16,805 bases of DNA, from contig CACZOL010000169.1 of assembly GCA_902782705.1 (NCBI GenBank), positions 1 to 16,805 of the forward strand, read 5' to 3'. How positions within the stretch are numbered: position 1 is the first letter of the stretch; each line of letters opens with the position of its first letter. The notes under the pieces are model-generated. The model did not search any database. It had not been told where the DNA came from and saw only the letters and a list, made by a program, of their open reading frames with translations. This DNA comes from an uncultured Selenomonadaceae bacterium (GTDB lineage: Bacteria > Bacillota > Negativicutes > Selenomonadales > Selenomonadaceae). Position numbers and translations under genes: made by a program. Of the stretch, positions 1-6,618 are shown piece by piece.

Positions 1-449
1 AAATCAATCTCGCAATGCTTGCGCCCCTTGCTGTGCTCGATGATATATTCCACCGCTGCCTCGCCGACCTCATTGCTCATCAGCTCGCGCTTGCCGCCGT
101 ACTCGCCCGTCCCTGCGAAACAATAGCCGCAGCGCAGATTGCAGTCGTGAGCGACCATCAGGCACATGGATTTCACGACGCCTTCCGCCGCAAACGTCGG
201 CGGCACGTCGATATCCGGCGCGAAAAGCTGCTTCGCGTCCATCAGCTCGTGCAGCTCTGAAAGCACCTCGCGAAGCTCCTCCTCCGGGTATTTGCCGGAC
301 ATCGCCTTTGCCGCCTCGTCGTCGTTCGTGCCGTCAAAAACGTCCATCAAATCGTACGTCATGCGGTCGATCAAATGCACCGCACCGCTGTTCACATCCA
401 GCAGGATATACTCTCCGCCCTGCTCAAATTTATGGATTCTTTCTTTCAT
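1..449 (-). CDS. scfB: SCIFF thioether maturase, radical SAM (3' part outside window)
   Basis: Only the first 149 codons are in the window; the frame is open to the left edge, so the C-terminus (auxiliary-cluster/SPASM part) is not visible. The start is the ATG at 447-449, about ten bases after GGGAGAG. Residues 1-90 look like the small peptide-binding (RRE/PqqD-like) domain of ranthipeptide maturases. Residues 103-110 read CNLRCGYC, the CxxxCxxC motif that holds the radical SAM 4Fe-4S cluster, followed by FAGTGEYGG. Known role: ScfB uses S-adenosylmethionine to form Cys-to-Thr thioether bridges in the SCIFF peptide. The adjacent scfA gene, 65 bases upstream on the same strand, is the expected substrate and makes the call strong. 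The full protein should be about 450 residues. Confidence 0.93.
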   Translation of the reverse strand, partial: MKERIHKFEQGGEYILLDVNSGAVHLIDRMTYDLMDVFDGTNDDEAAKAMSGKYPEEELREVLSELHELMDAKQLFAPDIDVPPTFAAEGVVKSMCLMVAHDCNLRCGYCFAGTGEYGGKRELMSNEVGEAAVEYIIEHSKGRKHCEID

Positions 450-465
450 GCAGTCATTCTCTCCC

Positions 466-499
466 AAAACAAAGAAAAGAGGATGCCGTTCGGGCATCC
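466..499 (-). terminator. Hairpin terminator between scfA and scfB
   Basis: A perfect 7-bp stem (481-487 pairing with 493-499) with a 5-base loop is followed on the minus strand by TCTTTTCTTTGTTTT. It lies 16 bases after the scfA stop and 31 bases before the scfB start. A leaky terminator here would give much more precursor peptide than maturase from one transcript; that role is inferred. The plus strand also has a T-run after the hairpin, but no plus-strand gene ends here. Confidence 0.75.
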
Positions 500-514
500 C
501 CGTTCTTTTTTCGA

Positions 515-652
515 TTACTTCTCGCAGGTCTGATTGCCCACCGTGCAGCTCGTCTTGCAAGCGGACTGGCAGGACGCCTGGCACTCGCCGCAGCCGCCCT
601 TGTTCACCGTGCACTGAAGCGTCGGCTTATTCACCGTCTTGATATGCTTCAT
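515..652 (-). CDS. scfA: SCIFF ranthipeptide precursor (45 aa)
   Basis: A 45-residue peptide starting MKHIKTVNKP, with a strong ribosome site (GGAGGAGGAG) just before the ATG at 650-652. Its C-terminal half carries CGECQASCQSACKTSC and then TVGNQTCEK, the hallmark of the 'six cysteines in forty-five residues' family, among the most conserved ranthipeptides of clostridia and relatives. Cysteines are at 14, 21, 24, 28, 32, 36 and 43, so there are seven; Cys14 lies outside the usual block. Thr37 is five residues after Cys32, the pair I recall being bridged in a Thermoanaerobacter homologue. The maturase gene follows directly. The product is proposed to act in signalling or export rather than as a bacteriocin; its exact role is unsettled. 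Easily missed by gene finders because of its length. Confidence 0.95.
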   Translation of the reverse strand: MKHIKTVNKPTLQCTVNKGGCGECQASCQSACKTSCTVGNQTCEK

Positions 653-683
653 CGTATCTCCTCCTCCGTGTCAATATATTTAC

Positions 684-712
684 ATTGTACCTTTTTTTTC
701 GTCCGTATGCAA
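684..712 (-). promoter_or_regulatory. Predicted sigma-A promoter for scfA
   Basis: On the minus strand TTGCAT (707-712) and TACAAT (684-689) are separated by exactly 17 bases. The -10 box matches consensus in five of six positions, the -35 box in only three. An A-run fills much of the spacer. The boxes sit between the stop of the upstream exported protein and the scfA ribosome site, so scfA would have its own start of transcription as well as any read-through from upstream, where no terminator is visible. Confidence 0.55.
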
Positions 713-717
713 GCGCA

Positions 718-2481
718 TCAGGGAGTCTTTTCCGGTTCTTCCGTCAGCTTCGTATTTTCCGGCGCGAGAATCAACATAACGGGAAGATTGGACGCCCCCG
801 GCGGAGAGAAATCAAAGAATGTTCGAGGCTTCGCCGGAAAAACGCCCAGATCTGCTATATCCGCCGTCGTCAGCAAAGTCGACATACCTTCCTTCGTGAA
901 GGGCGGATGCACAGTACTTTCCCCAAAGAAAAAGCTCCTGCTCGGTACAGAAATAAGCTGCGAACCGTTTCCTTCCGATTCCGCTCGGACAACGCCCGCA
1001 TAGAGGCCGCCCATCGGGCTCATCAAAAATCTCGTCTTACCTCGAACGGGAAGTTCCAAACGATAAAGCATGCCGTAATTCCCAGAGTTTGTGGCGAGAC
1101 TCCCGTCTGTCGCGTCCACGCCTTCCCGATACGCATCACGCTCGCCGTCCGCAAGTATGATGCAGGCGAGGCCGTCGTCGTCGGGCCGATACGAATGTTT
1201 CAGCCGAAGAATCCGATCCATGCCGACAAAAGTTCCGCGCAAGCGATGCTCGTCGGCGGGCAATACATCCGCTTCGGCAACATATTTGAGCGGGTCTTTC
1301 CCCGTCGGATAGAAAAGCACGCTGACGCGCACAGGCGCGGTCACGGAAAAATCAACCATACCTGAAACCAGTTCGCCCGGCTTTACTATAGTCTTATCCA
1401 TTTCCTCCAATAAAAGCCGCCGATCGTCCGGACCGATATACATTTTTTCCGTCGCCTGATTATCAGCGAAATAGGCTTCCTGCAAGCCTTTTCCGACCTC
1501 GAAATAATTCTCGCTCGGCGCGGCGACCGCACGGCGTGTGACGCGCACAACGGCGTACTGTCCGCCCACGCTCTCCAAGACGACGGCGACTTTGTACGGC
1601 TTTTTCGTATCGTTCAGATGATAGTAAAATACGCGCGCGTCCCCTTTGACCACGTCGGTATAGAGAATGCCAGGTTCTTTCACATATTCCGGACTGTCGG
1701 AAAAAAGCAGCGTGCCGCCGGTATCTACCGTCTCCACTTCCAAGCGCTTGATTGGCTGCTCCTTCGCGATGTGAAGCCTCGCTTCCGTGGACGCCGACGC
1801 AGGAACGCTTCCCTGCACCTTTTCCCTCGCACGGCGTAAATACTTCTCCAAGATACCCTCGCCCGTATTCGCCGCCTCCTTTGACGCCTCTGCCGCTTCC
1901 GCGGCCCGACGCGCCTCTTTTTCCGCTCGCTCCTTCTCTTTCGCGGCTTGCTTTTCCCGTTCGCGTTCTTCTTTCTCCGCTCTCCGGCGTTCTTTCTCCT
2001 CCGCCTTCCGGCGCTCTTTTTCCAGCGCCGCTTCTTCTTTGGCGCGCTTCTTTTCCAATTTTTCCGCTTCGCGGCGTTCCTCTTTCCGACGGCGCGCCTC
2101 TTCTTTGCTGAGCGCTTCCTCTTTCCGGAAATTGTCCTCCTGTCGACGCTCCTCGATTTCCTCCGCTGCCGGCGCCTGACGAGCCGCCTCTTCCGCCGCA
2201 TGCGCGTCGTCACGGGCGTCTTCTTCGTCTATCTCCTCATCATACGCTTCCGTATCTTCCTCGTCTTCATCGTCGTGTAGCTGACGCGCTTCCTGTGCGC
2301 GACGGCGTGCTTCCGCCTGCTCCTGCACCCTGCGCATGCGCGCTTCCTCCTGCAGCCGCTCCTGACGTTCCCGCTGCACCCGATCTACATATTCTTCCGC
2401 CATGTGACGCGCAGATGCGACGGGCGCCGCTCCGAAAAGAGCCATCGCCGCCAAAAGAGCCGCAATCTTTTTCCCTCTCAT
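718..2481 (-). CDS. Exported protein with long charged coiled coil and C-terminal beta-rich domain
   Basis: A 587-residue protein of unknown function. Residues 1-24 form a typical Sec signal peptide (MRGKK, a hydrophobic run, then VASA before RH). Residues about 26-225 are almost entirely Glu, Lys, Arg and Ala in heptad-like runs, a long predicted coiled coil, interrupted by a very acidic stretch at about 70-92. From about residue 245 there is a globular domain (LLFSDSPEYV, then VFYYHLND, later LRGTFVGMDRI) of the kind I recall from unnamed conserved secreted proteins of Firmicutes; I cannot name a family. The start is supported by GGGAGGA nine bases before the ATG. It follows the deacetylase gene by 22 bases, so it probably ends the rapZ-yvcK-whiA transcript. 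Proposed location: outside the cytoplasmic membrane, perhaps as an envelope spacer or scaffold (inference). Confidence 0.8.
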   Translation of the reverse strand: MRGKKIAALLAAMALFGAAPVASARHMAEEYVDRVQRERQERLQEEARMRRVQEQAEARRRAQEARQLHDDEDEEDTEAYDEEIDEEDARDDAHAAEEAARQAPAAEEIEERRQEDNFRKEEALSKEEARRRKEERREAEKLEKKRAKEEAALEKERRKAEEKERRRAEKEEREREKQAAKEKERAEKEARRAAEAAEASKEAANTGEGILEKYLRRAREKVQGSVPASASTEARLHIAKEQPIKRLEVETVDTGGTLLFSDSPEYVKEPGILYTDVVKGDARVFYYHLNDTKKPYKVAVVLESVGGQYAVVRVTRRAVAAPSENYFEVGKGLQEAYFADNQATEKMYIGPDDRRLLLEEMDKTIVKPGELVSGMVDFSVTAPVRVSVLFYPTGKDPLKYVAEADVLPADEHRLRGTFVGMDRILRLKHSYRPDDDGLACIILADGERDAYREGVDATDGSLATNSGNYGMLYRLELPVRGKTRFLMSPMGGLYAGVVRAESEGNGSQLISVPSRSFFFGESTVHPPFTKEGMSTLLTTADIADLGVFPAKPRTFFDFSPPGASNLPVMLILAPENTKLTEEPEKTP

Positions 2482-2503
2482 GCCGTCTGTCCTCCCGCCG
2501 CCG

Positions 2504-3364
2504 TCATTCTTTCATTTCACCCACATTTTGCCACAGGCCGAGCAGCGCCATCGCTTTTGATTTCCATATCCGCAGCCGGAATTCGCGAATGCCGAAATGA
2601 GACGGCGGAATATTCGTCCGAAGCAGCCGGTACGGATCGGTCTGGAACGTATTGAGTCCCGGATCGCCCGTGACCGCCGCGAGATATTCCTCTTTCTTCA
2701 AGATTCCCGGCATGAACTTGTCATACTTTCCGTTCGGATACGAAAGGACGAATACCGTTTTCAACCCTTTCCATTCCATTTGCAGCTTGGATTTCTTTGC
2801 CTCGTCCTGCGCCTCGGCGACCGTCATTTCCGTCAGCGGCAAATGGTTCGCGGTATGACTTCCCAGCTCGACGCCGCGCTTTTCCATCTCATGCAGCTGA
2901 TCCCATGTCAGATAGCCCGGCAAACCGACGTTGTTCGTCACCATGAACACCGTCGCTTTCATGCCGCGCTGCTCCAAGATTGGCAAAGCCTCGGTAAAAT
3001 TGTCGCTATACCCGTCGTCAAAAGTCACGACCACGGGCTTTTCGGGAAGCTCCTGCTTGCCTTTTTTCGCGCGCAGAAAATCAAGCACGGAAATAGTCGT
3101 ATAGCCATCCGCTTTCAACGCGTCCATCTGCGCCGCAAATTCCGCCGGCGTCACCGTGTAGTCGTCCTTTGTACGATCGTTGACTTTATGATATTCCAAA
3201 ATCAACGTGCCTTTCGGCGGATAAAGCTCCACCATCGCCGCCAAAGCGCCGCCCATAAGCAACAGCAGGAACAACAGCGTGAACAACCCGCGCCAAATCC
3301 AGCCATGTCCTGCTTTCTGATAAGTCTCTGACCTTCCGTAGCCTGTTACATAAATCTTGCTCAA
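2504..3364 (-). CDS. Membrane-anchored polysaccharide deacetylase (NodB family)
   Basis: A 286-residue protein with a short cytoplasmic N-terminus, one membrane helix (about 24-46) and a NodB-type deacetylase domain outside the membrane. Visible motifs are YHKV (58-61), TFDDG (114-118; the Asp pair for catalysis and metal), GSHTANH (168-174; HxxxH metal ligands) and SYPNGKYD (208-215). The latter fits the PgaB/IcaB-like branch better than classic peptidoglycan deacetylases, which carry a conserved Arg in this motif. The likely reaction is removal of acetyl groups from N-acetylglucosamine in an exopolysaccharide or in peptidoglycan; the substrate is not decidable from sequence. It starts 42 bases after whiA and precedes the coiled-coil exported protein by 22 bases, suggesting an envelope job. 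The initiation codon is TTG. Confidence 0.88.
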   Translation of the reverse strand: MSKIYVTGYGRSETYQKAGHGWIWRGLFTLLFLLLLMGGALAAMVELYPPKGTLILEYHKVNDRTKDDYTVTPAEFAAQMDALKADGYTTISVLDFLRAKKGKQELPEKPVVVTFDDGYSDNFTEALPILEQRGMKATVFMVTNNVGLPGYLTWDQLHEMEKRGVELGSHTANHLPLTEMTVAEAQDEAKKSKLQMEWKGLKTVFVLSYPNGKYDKFMPGILKKEEYLAAVTGDPGLNTFQTDPYRLLRTNIPPSHFGIREFRLRIWKSKAMALLGLWQNVGEMKE

Positions 3365-3372
3365 GCCCGGGG

Positions 3373-3380
3373 CCTCCCTT
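3373..3380 (-). promoter_or_regulatory. Ribosome site fixing the TTG start of the deacetylase
   Basis: On the minus strand AAGGGAGG lies eight bases before TTG at 3362-3364. There is no in-frame ATG before Met44, which is past the membrane helix. The strong site and the spacing therefore make the TTG the likely start. Confidence 0.7.
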
Positions 3381-3406
3381 CATTCAATATCGTTATGCGA
3401 GAAGTC

Positions 3407-4348
3407 TCAGCCGCTCGCCCTTTTTGCCTCGTTCCCGCTCGCCAGTTCCATCAAACGCCGCAGTCGATGATTGACGCCGGAGCGCCCGACGCCGAGTACC
3501 GCGCCGAGCTCGGTGAGAGACGCCTCAGGGTGCGCAAGCCTCGCCTCCGCCGTCGCTTTGAGCCCCGGCGACAGCGCCGAAAGCCCTCCCGACGAAACGA
3601 GCTCCCGTATCGCCTCCACTTGCCGCGCCGCCGCTTCCGCCGTCTTGCTGAGATTCGCCGTCTCGCAGTTCACCAAGCGATTGACCTGATTACGGACTTC
3701 TTTGACGTTGCGCGCGGCCTCAAAAGCCGTTGCCGCCTCCTCCGCGCCCGCCATCGCGAGAAAATCGAGAATCGCGTCGCCCTCTTTCAAATATACGACA
3801 TAATCTTCTTTGCGTCCGGTCATGCCCGCAGGAAACCCGAACCGACGCAAAAGCGTCTGTAAGAGCTCCGCGAATCGAACGTTCGTCGTCACATACTCCA
3901 AATGGCAGGACGCCTCGGGACGGCTGACGCTGCCCCCCGCCAGGAAGGCGCCGCGAAGATACGACGCGCGGCAGCATTTCCGACGAAGCAATGATTTTTG
4001 CCCCCCCGCCGCAAATTCCGCGGGCGAAAGCCCAAGCTCGGCGAGCAAAACGCCCACCGCTTCGCCCGGCATCACGCGTACGGCGTACGTATTCGTTTTC
4101 CCCAGCCGACGCGAGCGGCGCACCATGATCTCCGTCCGCACCGCACCCGCCTGTTTCAACAGCACGAGCACACGCCGCGCCACCGCTGCGTGCTCCGTCA
4201 CAAACGTAATTCCCAGCGCACGGCCGGCGCCCAGCGTCAATGACGCGCCCATGCGCAAAAGGCCGGCCAACTCCGCCCGCTCGCAGCAATCCCTCTGAAG
4301 CGGCAATCGAGCCAGCTCATTTTTCACATCGCCGGAAAAAGAAGGCAT
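3407..4348 (-). CDS. whiA: DNA-binding protein WhiA
   Basis: A 313-residue WhiA homologue of normal length. The N-terminal half resembles LAGLIDADG homing endonucleases, with the relic motif YLRGAFLAGGSVSRPE at 130-145 (no catalytic function is expected). A conserved segment NVKEVRNQVNRLVNCETAN follows at 214-232, and the helix-turn-helix SLTELGAVLGVGRSGVNHRL is near 277-296. WhiA is a sporulation regulator in Streptomyces and affects cell division and chromosome segregation in Bacillus. The ATG follows an unusually G-rich leader (GGGGGCGGGGAG) rather than a clean AGGAGG. It lies 24 bases after yvcK in the conserved rapZ-yvcK-whiA order. Confidence 0.96.
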   Translation of the reverse strand: MPSFSGDVKNELARLPLQRDCCERAELAGLLRMGASLTLGAGRALGITFVTEHAAVARRVLVLLKQAGAVRTEIMVRRSRRLGKTNTYAVRVMPGEAVGVLLAELGLSPAEFAAGGQKSLLRRKCCRASYLRGAFLAGGSVSRPEASCHLEYVTTNVRFAELLQTLLRRFGFPAGMTGRKEDYVVYLKEGDAILDFLAMAGAEEAATAFEAARNVKEVRNQVNRLVNCETANLSKTAEAAARQVEAIRELVSSGGLSALSPGLKATAEARLAHPEASLTELGAVLGVGRSGVNHRLRRLMELASGNEAKRASG

Positions 4349-4372
4349 CTCCCCGCCCCCAAACCATATCTG

Positions 4373-5668
4373 TTATGACGTCAGCCCGTAGACCATCTTC
4401 ATGACTGCCTCGCGAAGCTTCTCCGGATCGTGATGACCGGCGTCTTCCGCGCTCATGATATCCGCCTGCACGAAGCCGACGCCGAGCCGATGCAGCGCCG
4501 CGCGGTCGACCTCGACCGGATACGAACCTTTCGCCGCATAGTCCGCCAGCATTTTTTCCGAAATCGGTCCGGAATTGACCAGCACGTAATCAACGACGCC
4601 CTTGCCTACATGCTCCAAAATCGCCTTGACGTGCATGGACGCCGTATAGCCGTCTGTCTCGCCCGGCTGCGTCATCACATTGCAGATATAAATCTTGACC
4701 GCACGGCTGCGGCGAAGCGTCTCCGCCACACCGTCCACAAGAAGATTCGGCAGGATGCTCGTATAGAGACTGCCCGGTCCCAAAATGACCGCGTCCGCCG
4801 TCCGAATCGCCTCCAACGCCGCTCCCACGGGACGCGCCTGCTCGGGATAGAGACGCACGCGACGGATACGCTTCTTCGCCTCCGGGATGTGCGACTCGCC
4901 CTCGACGACCGTACCGTCCTCCATCACTGCGTCGAGCCGCACATGCTCCTGACTCGACGGAAGCACGCGGCCTTTGACCGCGAGGACCTTCGACGCTTCC
5001 ACCAGCGCCGTTTCCATATCGCCCGTGACCTCGTGCATCGCCGCGATGAAAAGATTGCCGAAGCTATGTCCTGCCAGCGCGCTTTCGCCCCGAAAACGAT
5101 ACTGGAACAATTTTTCCATCAAAGGCTCCGTGTCCGCCAGCGCCACAAGACAATTCCGAAGGTCTCCCGGCGGAATGATGCCAAGTTCCTCGCGCAGCCG
5201 CCCTGACGAGCCGCCGTCGTCCGCCACCGTCACGATAGCCGTCACGTTGCTCGTCGCCTCTTTTATACCGCGCAGCAACACCGAAAGTCCATGCCCGCCG
5301 CCGATGACCGCGATGGACGGACCGCGGCCGAGCTTGCGCTTCTCATAGATCATATCGACGAGATTGCCGGAGTTTTCCGGCAGCAGCACGAGAATCAGCG
5401 AACGAATGACGAATCGCGTAGCCACCAGCATGATCGCCAGCCCCACGAGCACCACGAGCGCCCCGACGAGCGCCGTCGCCGTATAGTCGTAAGAACCGCG
5501 CCACATATAGACGAAACGGAAAATCGCTTCTTCCAGCCGGTCGAGATATTTATAGTTGAAAACAAGAGCCAGACCCAGACTGACGAGGAAAACGCCCGCC
5601 GCGAAAAGCAGCAGCCAGCGCTTGAACTTCATACCCGGGTACAGCCATTTCAGCAAATGCCAATGCAT
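4373..5668 (-). CDS. yvcK: YvcK/CofD-like protein with N-terminal membrane domain
   Basis: A 431-residue protein. From about residue 117 it is a YvcK-type Rossmann protein: GGGHGLS (123-129), DDGGSSGRLR (150-159), PGDLRNCL (167-174), GHSFGNL (200-206). YvcK binds UDP-sugars and is needed for normal cell shape and growth on gluconeogenic carbon in Bacillus. The first ~110 residues are an addition absent from the ~320-residue Bacillus protein as I recall it: a membrane helix at about 17-37 and hydrophobic segments at about 64-97, which should anchor it to the membrane. AGGAGG overlaps the end of rapZ and the gap is six bases, so the two are translationally close. Automatic labels such as '2-phospho-L-lactate transferase' come from the CofD fold and are unlikely to be right here. 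Confidence 0.95.
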   Translation of the reverse strand: MHWHLLKWLYPGMKFKRWLLLFAAGVFLVSLGLALVFNYKYLDRLEEAIFRFVYMWRGSYDYTATALVGALVVLVGLAIMLVATRFVIRSLILVLLPENSGNLVDMIYEKRKLGRGPSIAVIGGGHGLSVLLRGIKEATSNVTAIVTVADDGGSSGRLREELGIIPPGDLRNCLVALADTEPLMEKLFQYRFRGESALAGHSFGNLFIAAMHEVTGDMETALVEASKVLAVKGRVLPSSQEHVRLDAVMEDGTVVEGESHIPEAKKRIRRVRLYPEQARPVGAALEAIRTADAVILGPGSLYTSILPNLLVDGVAETLRRSRAVKIYICNVMTQPGETDGYTASMHVKAILEHVGKGVVDYVLVNSGPISEKMLADYAAKGSYPVEVDRAALHRLGVGFVQADIMSAEDAGHHDPEKLREAVMKMVYGLTS

Positions 5669-5674
5669 TCCGCC

Positions 5675-6574
5675 TCAAACCTCCTGCGGCATGTGTTCCC
5701 GTACGTCGTTCTTCATCAAATCGCGATGTTCGAGCGTAGCCTGATGACCAAGCTTCGTCATCAGCTCGAAAATGTGCTTTGCGATGAAAACGGAACGATG
5801 CAGGCCGCCCGTGCAGCCCACCGCGATCACGAGCTGGCTCTTTCCTTCTTTGATATATTGCGGAATCAAAAACGCGAGCATATCATCAAGCTTTTTCTCA
5901 AAGGATTTCGTCACGCGCGACTTCTCGATATACGCGCCCACCTCCGGCACCATGCCGCTTTTGTGCTTAAGTTCCTCCTCGTAAAACGGATTCGGCAAAA
6001 AGCGCACGTCCAGCACAAGATCGGCATCCATCGGCAGACCGAACTTGAATCCGAAGGAAAGTACGTTGACATTGAACTTCTCCCCGTCCGACGCTCCGAA
6101 CAAGCGGATAATCTTCGATTTCAGCACCGTTTTCTTGAGCTCCGACGTATCGATGATATACGTTGCCTTCTCGCGAATACGTGAAAGCTGCGCGCGCTCC
6201 TTCGCGATGCCGTCCGAAAGCCGTGCTCCCGGCGCCATCGGGTGGCGGCGCCTCGTCTCTTTGTAGCGCCGGATAATCGCGTCGTCCGACGCGTCCATGA
6301 AAAGCATTTCATAGCGCACGCCGTCGCGCTCCATCTCCTCCAGTACATGCAGGAACGTGTCAAAGAACTCGCGGCTTCTCGTATCGACTACGAGCACAAC
6401 TTTCGCGATATGTCCGCCCGACTGCGAGCAAAGCTCCGCAAATTTCGGAATGAACACCGGCGGCAGATTGTCCACGCAAAAAAAGCCGAGATCTTCCAGA
6501 TAACGACACGCCTGCGTTTTCCCGCCGCCCGACATGCCCGTCACAATTACAAACCGATAATTCCCTTGCTCCAC
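5675..6574 (-). CDS. rapZ: RNase adapter / nucleotide-binding protein RapZ (YvcJ)
   Basis: A 299-residue protein of full family length. Walker A motif GMSGGGKT is at 13-20, VDNLPP at 34-39, DTRSREF at 64-70, and the C-terminal family motif GCTGGLHRSV at 253-262. In Escherichia coli RapZ binds the small RNA GlmZ and directs its cleavage, controlling GlmS and amino-sugar supply; in Bacillus the orthologue YvcJ is a nucleotide-binding protein. The start is GTG at 6572-6574, placed seven bases after GGGAGG; it gives MEQGNYRFVIVTG with the Walker motif at the expected distance from the N-terminus. It heads the rapZ-yvcK-whiA cluster. Confidence 0.96.
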   Translation of the reverse strand: MEQGNYRFVIVTGMSGGGKTQACRYLEDLGFFCVDNLPPVFIPKFAELCSQSGGHIAKVVLVVDTRSREFFDTFLHVLEEMERDGVRYEMLFMDASDDAIIRRYKETRRRHPMAPGARLSDGIAKERAQLSRIREKATYIIDTSELKKTVLKSKIIRLFGASDGEKFNVNVLSFGFKFGLPMDADLVLDVRFLPNPFYEEELKHKSGMVPEVGAYIEKSRVTKSFEKKLDDMLAFLIPQYIKEGKSQLVIAVGCTGGLHRSVFIAKHIFELMTKLGHQATLEHRDLMKNDVREHMPQEV

Positions 6575-6594
6575 GACGACGCCTCCCGAATCCT

Positions 6595-6618
6595 ATTATA
6601 TAATATCATAATATCCTA
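6595..6618 (-). promoter_or_regulatory. Possible promoter -10 region before rapZ
   Basis: The short gap between the GGDEF gene and rapZ is extremely AT-rich compared with its surroundings and contains TATAAT on the minus strand (6595-6600) plus a nearby TATTAT. No convincing -35 box is at the right distance, so the call is weak. No terminator hairpin was seen in this gap, so read-through from the GGDEF gene is also possible. Confidence 0.3.

Noticed and set aside
1787..2280. Ser/Phe-rich plus-strand frames opposite the coiled-coil gene
   Set aside because: They are the antisense reading of repetitive Glu/Lys/Arg codons; the minus-strand protein has a signal peptide and ribosome site.
2000..2400. 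DNA tandem repeat in the coiled-coil gene
   Set aside because: Repetition is at the amino-acid level (Glu/Lys/Arg/Ala runs) with no regular DNA unit.
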